A stretch of 57,038 bases of DNA from positions 1 to 57,038 of the forward strand of contig CAMZIO010000008.1 in the NCBI GenBank assembly GCA_947307255.1, written 5' to 3'. A program made the position numbers and the translations under genes. Origin of the DNA: an uncultured Clostridia bacterium (GTDB lineage Bacteria; Bacillota; Clostridia; Oscillospirales; Oscillospiraceae). Shown here in pieces: positions 25,807 to 34,090 of this stretch; the first letter of the stretch is position 1; each line of letters begins with the position of its first letter. The notes beneath the pieces are model-generated. The model saw only the letters and a program-made list of their open reading frames with translations, made no database searches and was not told the DNA's origin.

Positions 25807-26292
25807 TCACAAGTCCCCGTCTCTGTTGATCCGATAGTACTTAAAATTCTCATCCTCCCGCAAGAAGACAAAGCCCACTTTTTCCAATACGTGCTGGCTG
25901 CGCGTATTGGTCTGTATCGTATCGGCATACAGCGTTGGAATGTCCAGTTCATTGAAAACAAAACGAACCGCCAATCTTTCCGCTTCCGTGCCGATCCCAC
26001 GATCCTTGTATTTCGCATTTTTCAGCGCAAGCCCCATCGTTGCGCACTTACGTGCCTCTATATTTTTGATGACGATTTCCCCAACGATTTCATCATCACA
26101 CAGAATCGCAAGCGGAACACGATTCAAATCCTTCTGCCTCTGAATATATTGCTCGGCCTTTTCTTTACTGTACGTATGCGAAAAATACGGCTGGTCCTTC
26201 AAAAACAGATCCGGATCGTTCTCATACTCCTTTAAATAGCGGTGATACATCTCGTCCGTCATCGGCGCAAGTCTGATTCGTTTCTGACCCAT
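25807..26292 (-). CDS. GNAT-family N-acetyltransferase (RimJ/RimL-like)
   Basis: The 161-aa product has the RimJ/RimL type layout: IRLAPMTDEMYHRYLKEY at the start, IVGEIVIKNIE, the acetyl-CoA loop region in NAKYKDRGIGTEAERL, and TNTRSQHVLEKVGF near the end. It may acetylate a protein N-terminus or a small molecule; the target is unknown. The ATG at 26292 has GAGGAG 7 bases upstream, so the open frame to 26349 is not used. Its codon use is more AT-rich than its neighbours, so it may be a more recent arrival. Confidence 0.82.
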   Translation of the reverse strand: MGQKRIRLAPMTDEMYHRYLKEYENDPDLFLKDQPYFSHTYSKEKAEQYIQRQKDLNRVPLAILCDDEIVGEIVIKNIEARKCATMGLALKNAKYKDRGIGTEAERLAVRFVFNELDIPTLYADTIQTNTRSQHVLEKVGFVFLREDENFKYYRINRDGDL

Positions 26293-26363
26293 TTGTACAC
26301 TCCTCGCAGCCTTCCGTTTTCCAAAAAAGAGGCCGCCCTTTCTGCTCATTACACCTGTCCTGT

Positions 26364-26407
26364 CTTCAAAAGCGAAGGGGGCGCTTCGCTACGAAGCGCC
26401 CCCCTTC
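26364..26407 (-). terminator. Terminator after the TRAP permease gene
   Basis: GAAGGGGGCGCTTCG pairs with CGAAGCGCCCCCCTTC (one bulged C) around CTA. On the minus strand it is followed by GCTTTTG. The plus-strand side has a run of seven T. Confidence 0.75.
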
Positions 26408-26429
26408 GGGCGTCTTTTTTTGACGTTCG

Positions 26430-28409
26430 TCAGGCAGCGACCGTCTTGGAGCCTGCCTTCTGCAGCACGACGACCACAGCCACGAGAGCAAAGCCGATCA
26501 CGTCGGTCAACGTGCCGGGGATCATCATGCACAGTCCGCCCGCCGCCAGCACAACGCGAAACAGCGGGTTGATCGGCTTAAACAGGAAGCCGTTGAGCGC
26601 GGCAGCCACGCCGAAGATACCCAGCATGGAGGTAACGACGATCAGCACGATCTGTCCGGCAATGTATGCGCCGGAGGAGCCGGCCGGGAACTCGAATACC
26701 ATGGAGGGATTCATGGCCAGGATGTAAGGCACGATGAACGCCGCGATGGCGATTCGGGTGGCGTTGAAAGCGGTCTTCATCGGGGGCGCCTTGGCAATCG
26801 CGGAGCCGGCGTAGGCAGCCAGCGCAACCGGCGGCGTAATGTCGGCAACGATGCCGAAATAGAACACGAAGAAGTGCGCGCACACCAGGGGGATACCGAT
26901 GCGCTGGTCGATCAGAATCGGGGCGCAGGTAGCCGCCATGATGCAGTAGTTCGCGGTGGTGGGCACGCCCATACCCAGGACGATGCAGCACAGCATGGTC
27001 AGGAACAGGGCGATGAACGCATGGCCGCCGGAAACCTTGACGATCAGGCGAATCAGCGTGGAAGCAAGACCGGTGGAGGTGATGCAGCCGGCAACCAGAC
27101 CGGCCATCGCGCAGGCGACGGCGACGGTGATGGTGCCCTTGCCGCCGGCCTCGAGCGCGTCAATGATCTTGGTGAAGTTGAGCCGCTCGTCCTTGTTCAG
27201 GAAGCCGACCGCAATGCAGATAAAGATCGCAATGGCGGCGGACATCTGCATGGTGTACTTGTTGGTCGCAACGAGCACCACCAGAATAACCAGCGGGAGC
27301 AGCAGATACAGCTTGGGCAGCAGAGCCTTCATCCGGGGCAGCTGGTCGCGGGGAATGCCGCGCAGGTTCAGCTTCTTCGCCTCCAGGTGCACGGCGATGT
27401 AGATACCGGCAAAGTAGAGCACGGCCGGCAGGATCGCCTTGAGCGCGACGGTGCCGTACGGCTTGCCCATATATTCCGCCATCAGGAACGCCGCAGCGCC
27501 CATGATCGGGGGCATGATCTGGCCGCCGGTGGAGGACGCCGCCTCGACCGCGCCGGCAAATTCGGGCTTGTAGCCGCACTTTTTCATCATCGGGATCGTA
27601 ACCGAACCGGTGGTAACGGTGTTGCCCACGGAGGAGCCGGACACCATACCGCACAGCGCGGAGGAGATAACCGCCACCTTGGCCGGGCCGCCGGCGGAGG
27701 AGCCGCACAGGCTGTTGGCCAGGTCAATGAAGAACGCGGAGATACCGGTGCGTTCCAGGAACGCGCCGAAGATGATGAATACGACGATGTACTTGGCGCA
27801 CACGTTGATCGGGGTGTTCATCACGCCCGTGGTGGTATAGAACAGGTCGTAAATCACCTTGCCAAAGCGAACGTGCGTAAACGTGTAGAGCAGCAGCGCG
27901 CCGACCACGCACAGAATGGGAATACCGACGCAGCGGCGGCACAGCTCCATCAGTGCAAGGATCGAGAGAATCGCCATCACGATCATGATCGGCTTGTTGG
28001 TTACGTTGGTCGCCATTTCAATGATGCTCTTCGCGTTCGCCGCAAAATAGAAGAACGGCGCGGCGCCGAGGATCATGATCAAAACGTCGTACCAGGGCAG
28101 ATGGTTCACGCGCTGGCTGCCCTTTTTGATCGGGTAGTAAAGATAGCCCAGAATCAGAATGCAGCCAAGGAACGTGGTCAAGCGGATTTCCGGCATGGCC
28201 TTGCTCAGCAGCGTTACGCCGATGCAGTAGACTGAAAAGAAAACGGAGATCCAGCGGATGATCGTCTTGGGCATTCCTTCCCAGATGCGGGTGTTGGATT
28301 CGTTGTCGTACTTTTTCATGATCGCTTCCACGTCGGCAGCCGTGCCAACGCTGGTGTCGATCTCTTCGATTGCATCGTTGAGTTGAGTATTTTGGTCGTT
28401 TGAACTCAT
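26430..28409 (-). CDS. TRAP transporter fused permease (4TM/12TM type)
   Basis: The 659-aa product fuses the small (DctQ-like) and large (DctM-like) TRAP subunits into one many-helix membrane protein. It works with an extracellular TAXI receptor, here encoded just upstream. Typical segments are VVFIIFGAFLERTG, SGSSVGNTVTTGSVTIPMMK, ASSTGGQIMPPIMGAAAFLM and GMGVPTTANYCIMAATCAPI. Transport is driven by an ion gradient; substrates of TAXI-TRAP systems include glutamate or other carboxylates, but this one is unknown. It follows the receptor gene by 174 bases, with a strong hairpin between them. Confidence 0.92.
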   Translation of the reverse strand: MSSNDQNTQLNDAIEEIDTSVGTAADVEAIMKKYDNESNTRIWEGMPKTIIRWISVFFSVYCIGVTLLSKAMPEIRLTTFLGCILILGYLYYPIKKGSQRVNHLPWYDVLIMILGAAPFFYFAANAKSIIEMATNVTNKPIMIVMAILSILALMELCRRCVGIPILCVVGALLLYTFTHVRFGKVIYDLFYTTTGVMNTPINVCAKYIVVFIIFGAFLERTGISAFFIDLANSLCGSSAGGPAKVAVISSALCGMVSGSSVGNTVTTGSVTIPMMKKCGYKPEFAGAVEAASSTGGQIMPPIMGAAAFLMAEYMGKPYGTVALKAILPAVLYFAGIYIAVHLEAKKLNLRGIPRDQLPRMKALLPKLYLLLPLVILVVLVATNKYTMQMSAAIAIFICIAVGFLNKDERLNFTKIIDALEAGGKGTITVAVACAMAGLVAGCITSTGLASTLIRLIVKVSGGHAFIALFLTMLCCIVLGMGVPTTANYCIMAATCAPILIDQRIGIPLVCAHFFVFYFGIVADITPPVALAAYAGSAIAKAPPMKTAFNATRIAIAAFIVPYILAMNPSMVFEFPAGSSGAYIAGQIVLIVVTSMLGIFGVAAALNGFLFKPINPLFRVVLAAGGLCMMIPGTLTDVIGFALVAVVVVLQKAGSKTVAA

Positions 28410-28530
28410 GGTGTCAATCCCCTTCCTAAATACAGTGTGGTTCTTGCGGTTCTGCGGAGCAGATCAACCCGCAGCAAGCCGGGTGCGGACTCATCTGTTC
28501 CGCAGAGCTTTGCCATTTCTGTCGGGAAAC

Positions 28531-28559
28531 GGCTGCGGCAGGGAGTCCCTGCCGCAGCC
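28531..28559. repeat. 14-bp hairpin between the TAXI receptor and TRAP permease genes
   Basis: GGCTGCGGCAGGGA pairs perfectly with TCCCTGCCGCAGCC around one central base (28545). No T run follows on the minus strand. It lies 25 bases past the receptor stop, the position of an mRNA-stabilising intercistronic hairpin. Confidence 0.8.
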
Positions 28560-28583
28560 GCATATGGCTTGCGTTTCTGCCTC

Positions 28584-29537
28584 TTACTTGCCGGGAACGG
28601 TGATGCCCTTCTCAGCAAAGTACTTCACAGCGCCGGGATGATAGGGGACGGAGCCGTAGGAAGCCGCAAAGTCGAGATCGAGCTCAGCGCCCTTGGCGTG
28701 CGCCTCGGTGATTTCGTCCACGTTCTCATAGATGGCGGAGATGAAGTTGTAGACGTCATTCTCATCCACGTCGTCGCGAGCGATCACGACGGCCATAACG
28801 GCAACCGTGGTAACGTCATCGGGCGTGCCATAGACATCCTTGGCAATGACGTTCTTGCTGTAGTACGGAGACTCAGCAATCAGAGCGTCAATGTGCGCAT
28901 CGTCCAGACCGACGAGATAGACCTGCTTGGTCGCGGACAGAGAGGTTACGGCAGTGGTGGGCGCGCCGGCGACGACGAAAGCCGCGTCGATCTTGCCATC
29001 CTGCAGGGACTCAACACTGTCGCCGAAGGACTGGTAGGTGGGGTTGATGTCCTTGTCAGCGTCGATGCCGTAAGCGCCGAGCACGTCAACCGCGTTGAAG
29101 TACACGCCGGAACCGGCAGCGCCGATGGAGACGCTCTTGCCCTTCAGGTCGGCAACGCTCTTGATGTTGGGATCAAGGGTTACGATCTGAACCTGCTCCA
29201 TGTAGAGAGCAGCCACCGTGGAGAAGGATTCGTCCGCCACGTCGAACAGGCGGGTGCCTTCGTAGGCGTAGGCGCCAACGTCGGACTGAACGAAGCCGAG
29301 CTGGGCATCGCCCTTGGCCATGGCCTCGATGTTGGCCTTGGAGCCGCCGGAGGTAATCGCCGTTACGCTCGTGCCGGTCTTGTCGCTGACCTTACCAGCC
29401 AGCACGGTACCAAAGCCGTAATAAGTGCCCTGATCGCCACCGGTGGTGAAGGTCAGGTTACCGCCTTCCTGAGAGCCGCAGGCAATCAGAGTGAATACCA
29501 TCGCGACAGCCAGGATCAGTGCAAAAATCTTTTTCAT
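28584..29537 (-). CDS. TAXI-family TRAP transporter solute receptor (lipoprotein)
   Basis: The 317-aa product has a lipoprotein signal (LIAC, Cys20), so it is tethered outside the membrane. TAXI hallmarks are FTTGGDQGTYYGFGTVLA near the N-terminus, SGGSKANIEAMAKGDAQLGF, and KSVSIGAAGSGVYFNA (the binding fold). It captures an organic acid and hands it to the fused TRAP permease downstream. The ATG at 29537 has GGAG 7 bases upstream; TTG at 29543 is a less likely start. A good promoter lies about 45 bases upstream. Confidence 0.92.
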   Translation of the reverse strand: MKKIFALILAVAMVFTLIACGSQEGGNLTFTTGGDQGTYYGFGTVLAGKVSDKTGTSVTAITSGGSKANIEAMAKGDAQLGFVQSDVGAYAYEGTRLFDVADESFSTVAALYMEQVQIVTLDPNIKSVADLKGKSVSIGAAGSGVYFNAVDVLGAYGIDADKDINPTYQSFGDSVESLQDGKIDAAFVVAGAPTTAVTSLSATKQVYLVGLDDAHIDALIAESPYYSKNVIAKDVYGTPDDVTTVAVMAVVIARDDVDENDVYNFISAIYENVDEITEAHAKGAELDLDFAASYGSVPYHPGAVKYFAEKGITVPGK

Positions 29538-29581
29538 ACGCAATCTCCTTTTAAGTTTTTGTCCCTTCTAAGGGTGGAATT

Positions 29582-29610
29582 ATTTTACCGCAAACCTGTC
29601 TCCTTTGCAA
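29582..29610 (-). promoter_or_regulatory. Sigma-A-type promoter for the TAXI-TRAP genes
   Basis: On the minus strand TTGCAA (29605-29610), a 17-base spacer and TAAAAT (29582-29587). The rest of 29611-29755 is AT-rich without a clear feature. Confidence 0.75.
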
Positions 29611-29754
29611 GATCGTCCTTCTTTTTCGCCATATTCACCAAATTCGTCGCCTCATTTTTTTGCAAAATAGCAGTTTTTCGGCACTTTAAACTAATTTTTT
29701 GTTACAAAGCGCGGAATCGTGCAAAGATATTGTTAAGAAAGCAATGTACCCCGT

Positions 29755-29789
29755 CAAAAAACGGGTCGTGCGCGTTTGCGCACGACCCG
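29755..29789 (-). terminator. Intrinsic terminator after thrS
   Basis: A perfect 12-bp stem (29762-29773 with 29778-29789), loop of 4, followed on the minus strand by six T. Confidence 0.92.
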
Positions 29790-29797
29790 CTGTTCGT

Positions 29798-31591
29798 TTA
29801 CTTTTTCGCCTTGCTGTCCACGACCTCGTGCAGCAGCGCGCTGAATTCGTCCATGCTCATCGCGCCGAGATCGCCGTCCGCGCGGTGGCGCGGGGATACG
29901 GTACCGTTCTCCATGTCGCGGTCGCCGACGACGACCATATAGGGCACCTTTTCCATCTGTGCGTCGCGGATCTTGCGGCCGATCTTCTCGTTGCGATAGT
30001 CGACCTCCACGCGCAGCCCCTCTGCATCCAGCCGCTTCGCCTGCTCGGCGCAGTAGTCTGCGGCGCGGTCCGTTACGGGCAGGAATCGCACCTGCTCCGG
30101 CGCCATCCAGGTCGGCAGCGCACCGGCGTAGGTCTCGATCAGATAGGCCAGCGTACGCTCATAGCAGCCCAGGCTCGTGCGGTGAATGATGTAGGGCGTC
30201 TTCTTCTGCCCGTCGGCGTCAGTGTACTCCATGCCGTAGCGCTTGGCCAGCAGCATATCAATCTGGATCGTAACGAGCGTATCCTCCTTGCCGAACACGT
30301 TTTTATACTGAATGTCCAGCTTGGGCCCGTAGAACGCGGCCTCGTCGATACCGATGGTATACTTCACGCCGAGATCGTCCAGGATCTGGCCCATCACGCG
30401 CTGGGCCTCCTCCCACTGTTCGGCGCTGCCCTCGTACTTGTTGTTCGGGTTGGCGGGATCCCACTGGGAGAAACGGAACGTGCACTGATCCAGCAGGCCG
30501 ACGGTGCCCAGGAAGTACTTGGCCAGATCCAGGCAATCCTTGAACTCCTCCTCCAACTGATCGGGGCGGAGCATCAGATGCCCCTCCGAGATCGTGAACT
30601 GGCGCACGCGGATCAATCCGTGCATCTCGCCGGAGTCCTCGTTGCGGAACAACGTGGACGTCTCGCCCAGGCGCATCGGCAGGTCGCGGTAGGAGCGGGC
30701 ACGGTTGAGAAAGACCTGATACTGGAAGGGGCAGGTCATCGGGCGCAGGGCGAAGCACTCCTTCTCCTCATCGTCCGGATCGCCGAGGATAAACATACCG
30801 TCGCGGTAGTGATCCCAGTGGCCGGAGATGCGGTAGAGGTCGCGCTTGGCCATATACGGCGTCTTGGTGAGCAGATATCCGTGTTTCTGTTCCACGTCCT
30901 CGACCCAGCGCTGCAGCACCTGAATCACGCGCGCGCCCTTGGGCAGCAGGATCGGCAGGCCCTGGCCGATATAGTCCACGGTGGTAAAATACTCCAGCTC
31001 GCGGCCGAGCTTGTTATGGTCGCGCTTGAGCGCCTCCTCCTGCTGCTTGAGATACTCGTCCAGCTCGTCCTTCTTCGGGAAGGCCACGGCGTAAATGCGC
31101 TGGAGCATCTTACGGTTGGAGTCGCCGCGCCAATAGGCGCCGCAGCACTGCGTGAGCTTGATGGCGTTGCCCTTGATGCGCCCGGTGGAGTCCAGGTGCG
31201 GACCGGCGCACAGGTCGGTGAATTCGCCCTGACGGTAGAAGCTGATGACGGCGTCCTCCGGCAGGTCGTTGATCAGCTCGACCTTGTAGGGCTCTTCCTT
31301 CTCCTCCATGAAGCGGATCGCCTCGGTGCGCGGCAGCTCAAAGCGCTCCAGCTTGAGCTTTTCCTTGCAGATCTTGCGCATCTCGACCTCCAGCGCATCC
31401 AGATGCTCCTGCGTGAAGTTGAACGGCGCGTCAAAATCGTAGTAAAAGCCGTTGTCGATGCTCGGCCCGATGGCGAGCTTCACCTCCGGATACAGGCGCT
31501 TGACCGCCTGCGCCAGCACGTGGGAGCAGGTGTGCCAATAGGTGCGGCGGTAGGTCTCGTTTTCAAACGTGTACAGGTTTTCGTCAGCCAT
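29798..31591 (-). CDS. thrS: Threonyl-tRNA synthetase lacking the TGS domain
   Basis: The 597-aa class II synthetase charges tRNA-Thr. It starts directly with the editing domain, with HTCSH (about 20-24) and the CAGPH site (near 125). The catalytic domain carries motif 2 in TSTLFRNEDSGEMHGLIRVR and motif 3 in EQVRFLP-adjacent LGCYERTLAYLIE; the anticodon-binding domain is C-terminal. The usual ~60-residue N-terminal TGS domain is absent. The ATG at 31591 has AAGGAG 10 bases upstream; the ATG at 31600 is only 1-2 bases after it. Expression is under a T-box leader. Confidence 0.95.
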   Translation of the reverse strand: MADENLYTFENETYRRTYWHTCSHVLAQAVKRLYPEVKLAIGPSIDNGFYYDFDAPFNFTQEHLDALEVEMRKICKEKLKLERFELPRTEAIRFMEEKEEPYKVELINDLPEDAVISFYRQGEFTDLCAGPHLDSTGRIKGNAIKLTQCCGAYWRGDSNRKMLQRIYAVAFPKKDELDEYLKQQEEALKRDHNKLGRELEYFTTVDYIGQGLPILLPKGARVIQVLQRWVEDVEQKHGYLLTKTPYMAKRDLYRISGHWDHYRDGMFILGDPDDEEKECFALRPMTCPFQYQVFLNRARSYRDLPMRLGETSTLFRNEDSGEMHGLIRVRQFTISEGHLMLRPDQLEEEFKDCLDLAKYFLGTVGLLDQCTFRFSQWDPANPNNKYEGSAEQWEEAQRVMGQILDDLGVKYTIGIDEAAFYGPKLDIQYKNVFGKEDTLVTIQIDMLLAKRYGMEYTDADGQKKTPYIIHRTSLGCYERTLAYLIETYAGALPTWMAPEQVRFLPVTDRAADYCAEQAKRLDAEGLRVEVDYRNEKIGRKIRDAQMEKVPYMVVVGDRDMENGTVSPRHRADGDLGAMSMDEFSALLHEVVDSKAKK

Positions 31592-31623
31592 GGTTTTCAT
31601 TCTCCTTTTCGATACTCGGGATG

Positions 31624-31871
31624 GGCAAAAAGAAATCCCACCCCTGAATGGCTCAGGGGTGGGATACTGATGTATTCGTATTCCACGGTTCCACCCTGCT
31701 TACGGCTTGCGCCGTCGCTCGTGTTCTCTGTAACGGGAGGGCCCGTCCCGCTTGTTTCGCGGGCGGCTCGAAAGTGGTACCGTCCGCCGCCGTGCGCGGG
31801 ACGCTTGCACCAAACGCATCCCTCTCTGAAGCGCCGCATTGCGGATTCTTCTTCGTCATCGCCTTTTTAAT
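31624..31871 (-). promoter_or_regulatory. T-box leader of thrS (tRNA-Thr sensing attenuator)
   Basis: The leader holds the conserved T-box AGGGTGGAACCGTG (31684-31697), an antiterminator region and a strong terminator: a 13-bp stem, 31635-31647 with 31653-31665, followed by TTTCTTTTT. Upstream are the stem I region with AGAGAGGGATG, a candidate specifier ACC (31776-31778; threonine) in GGTACCACTTTCGAG, and two stem-loops (CCCGC-GCGGG and ACGGC-GCCGT). Uncharged tRNA-Thr should pair with specifier and T-box and allow read-through into thrS. Confidence 0.93.
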
Positions 31872-31877
31872 GAATGA

Positions 31878-31906
31878 AGTTTAGCACGCCGCCCCCGGAT
31901 TGTCAA
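31878..31906 (-). promoter_or_regulatory. Sigma-A-type promoter for the T-box/thrS transcript
   Basis: On the minus strand a perfect TTGACA (31901-31906), a 17-base spacer and TAAACT (31878-31883). The -35 overlaps the stop codon of the ModE-like gene. Confidence 0.85.
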
Positions 31907-32271
31907 GGGGCAGAATCTTCCGTTTTTCCGTAAAAATCAAAGATCTGCGCAAACTTCTCCGCGCCGTACGCGCGCAGCTTTTCGCAATAGGCTTCGTAGG
32001 CCTCCAGCATCCGCCGCCCCTCCGCGGTTACGGCAGCGCCCCCGCCGCCCTTGCCGCCGGTGCTGGAGTGGAGCAGCTTGAAGCCCAGGCCCTCCTCCGC
32101 GTTGTGGATCACGGTCCACGCCTTGGAGTAGGCCATCTCCATGGACTGCGCCGCCGCGCGCAGCGAGTGCAGCCGGTCCACGCGGCGGAGCAGCTCGGCA
32201 ACGCCGGGGCCAAAGCACTTGCGGTCGGTAAAAATTCTCACAGACAGTTTGGCATAAATCGGTTCGCTCAT
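31903..32271 (-). CDS. ModE-like winged-helix transcription regulator
   Basis: The 122-aa product has the N-terminal LysR-like winged helix of ModE: LLRRVDRLHSLRAAAQSMEM then YSKAWTVIHNAEEGLGFKLL. A glycine-rich wing (GGKGGGGAAVTAEG) follows, with a short helical tail. The molybdate-binding TOBE domains are missing, as in many single-domain ModE relatives. It may control molybdate or related genes, none of which are in the window. The ATG at 32271 has GGGGAG 8 bases upstream. It ends where the thrS promoter begins. Confidence 0.82.
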   Translation of the reverse strand: MSEPIYAKLSVRIFTDRKCFGPGVAELLRRVDRLHSLRAAAQSMEMAYSKAWTVIHNAEEGLGFKLLHSSTGGKGGGGAAVTAEGRRMLEAYEAYCEKLRAYGAEKFAQIFDFYGKTEDSAP

Positions 32272-32345
32272 GCGCGCCACTCCCCTTCACGGTGATGCTA
32301 TGGGATCATCATAGCATCTGCGCGCCGATTCGTCAATCGCGCAAG

Positions 32346-32383
32346 CAAAGCGGGGAACGGCCGCCTCGCCTCTCCCCGCTTTG
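32346..32383 (-). terminator. Hairpin terminator after the small lipoprotein gene
   Basis: CAAAGCGGGGA (32346-32356) pairs with TCCCCGCTTTG (32373-32383). The T run on the minus strand is weak (GCTTTGCTTG). Confidence 0.5.
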
Positions 32384-32403
32384 CCCGCACGTACCCCGGT
32401 TGC

Positions 32404-32757
32404 TCAGAACGTGTTGTGGTGCGCGTTCTCCCCGTCGAAGAGGAAGCCGTCCGTATCCCGCACGCGCGCATTGTCAAGCATGAGCTCATAGCGGCTGCGA
32501 TTGGCCGCGTCCACGCGCTCCGGATCGGGTATGGCAACCGCCGGATCGCTGCGGCGGATGCTCCGATCCTTCCAGCCGTCGGCCATGCTGTCGTAAATCG
32601 CAGCGCCGCTGTTGTCAACGGGGTTTTCCGCGGCAGTGTCGGCGTCGGTGCGGCCGGAACGGTTCACGTCGTCGCTGCCCATACCGCAGGCAGCCAGCGA
32701 AAACGCCATCACTGCCGCAAGCGCCATGATCGCAAGGATTCTCTTCATTGCTGTCAT
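32404..32757 (-). CDS. Small lipoprotein of unknown function
   Basis: The 117-aa product has a signal peptide with lipobox LAAC (Cys24 from the first Met), followed by an acidic, Asp- and Ala-rich tail with no recognisable domain. It is predicted to sit on the outer face of the membrane. The start could be 32757 (AAAGAG upstream) or the ATG at 32748. No family is recognised and no operon partner is obvious; a hairpin follows the stop. Confidence 0.65.
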   Translation of the reverse strand: MTAMKRILAIMALAAVMAFSLAACGMGSDDVNRSGRTDADTAAENPVDNSGAAIYDSMADGWKDRSIRRSDPAVAIPDPERVDAANRSRYELMLDNARVRDTDGFLFDGENAHHNTF

Positions 32758-32892
32758 TCCACTCTTTCCGTTTCATCTGCAATACCCACGCTTAGTATGA
32801 TTCGAATTTGCAAAAAACTCACAGGCAATGCTTGGAAAAGCGATAAAAGAAGCCGCCCCGAAGGGCGGCTTCCGACAGGATTTGCAATATCG

Positions 32893-34071
32893 TTACTTCG
32901 CAGCCTTGGCGGCCTTGAACGCCTCGGTCAGCATCGGAGTAACCTTGAACAGGTCGCCGCAGATACCGTAGTCCGCGATCTCAAAGATCGGGGCGTTCTC
33001 ATTCTTGTTGACGGCAATGATGCACTCGGACTCGCTCATACCGGCCTTGTGCTGGATGGAACCGGAGATGCCCAGGGCGATGTAGACCTTCGGGTGGACG
33101 GTCTTGCCGGTCTGGCCGACCTGGTGATCCGCCGTAAGCCAGCCGCTGTCAATCGCAACACGGGAACCGCCGACGACGCCGCCGAGCACCGCAGCCAGCT
33201 CTTCCGCCAGCTTGATGCCGCCCTCGACGTCCTTGCTGATGCCACGGCCGACGGAAACGATGTAGTCCGCGCCGATCAGGTCAACGAGCTTCTTGGCGGC
33301 CTTGACGGTCTCGACGACCTCGGTCTCCATATCCGCAGCGCTGAGCTTGACGTCATACTTGGTCAGCTTGACCGCCTCTGCCTTGGCCTCGTCAAAGGCG
33401 TTCTTCTTCATCACGCCGGGGCGAACGGTCGCCATGGCGGGACGGAAGCGCGGGCAGACGATGGACGCCATCAGGTTGCCGCCGAAGGCGGGACGAGTCA
33501 TCTTCAAGCCCATGGAAACGTCATGCGCTTCCATCTGCTCGGTGATGTTGTTCTTGAGCATGATCTTGCCGAGCTTTTCGATACGATCCTCCGGCAGGGT
33601 GGAAGCCTTGCGCAGGAAGTCCTTGTAAGCGGGCATATCCACGTCGAGGTGCGTGCAATCGGCGCAAAGGCCGGTGTGCAGGCGCGCCGCGCAGCGGGGG
33701 CCGAGATCACGGCCGATGTTGGTCGCAGCGATCAGAAACACTTCGGGCTTATACTCGGAGATGGCGTCGCAGATCACCTTGGCATAAGCGTCGGTGGTGT
33801 AGTCCTTGAGCAGGGGATGGTCGCAGACGATCACTTCGTCGGCGCCGTAGCCGCCGAGCTCCTTGGCAATACCCTCGACGTTGTCGCCGAGCAGCAGACC
33901 GCAGAGGTTGACGCCCAGCTCGTTGGCGAGCTTGCGGCCCTCGGAAATCAGCTCGAAGCTGGTGGGCATCATCTTGCCCTGGCGCTGCTCGCAAAAGACC
34001 CAGACATTTTTAAATTCGGCCAGCTTGGAGCTGTCGAAATTGGGGTTGGCAAGTTCAACTTTCGTACGCAT
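32893..34071 (-). CDS. etfA: Electron transfer flavoprotein alpha subunit
   Basis: EtfA (392 aa) forms a heterodimer with EtfB and carries FAD. The C-terminal FAD domain is clear: VSVGRGISKD, GSRVAIDSGWLTADHQVGQT and LGISGSIQHKAGM. The N-terminus has about 30 extra residues before the usual start of the fold but no Cys cluster, so no ferredoxin domain. With the adjacent Bcd it should form the bifurcating complex that reduces crotonyl-CoA and ferredoxin with NADH. Start chosen at 34071 (MRTKVELANP); purine-rich GGGG lies 11 bases upstream. Confidence 0.95.
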   Translation of the reverse strand: MRTKVELANPNFDSSKLAEFKNVWVFCEQRQGKMMPTSFELISEGRKLANELGVNLCGLLLGDNVEGIAKELGGYGADEVIVCDHPLLKDYTTDAYAKVICDAISEYKPEVFLIAATNIGRDLGPRCAARLHTGLCADCTHLDVDMPAYKDFLRKASTLPEDRIEKLGKIMLKNNITEQMEAHDVSMGLKMTRPAFGGNLMASIVCPRFRPAMATVRPGVMKKNAFDEAKAEAVKLTKYDVKLSAADMETEVVETVKAAKKLVDLIGADYIVSVGRGISKDVEGGIKLAEELAAVLGGVVGGSRVAIDSGWLTADHQVGQTGKTVHPKVYIALGISGSIQHKAGMSESECIIAVNKNENAPIFEIADYGICGDLFKVTPMLTEAFKAAKAAK

Positions 34072-34090
34072 TTTCTTAAATCCCCTTTCC

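Noticed and set aside
26874..28235. Plus-strand frame of 453 codons
   Set aside because: It is antisense to the TRAP permease; composition (Gly, His, Arg, Asp) is that of an inverted membrane-protein gene.
29700..29760. TTGTTAA-like half site near the thrS terminator as a Rex operator
   Set aside because: The second half of the palindrome is missing and it is not near a promoter of a redox gene.
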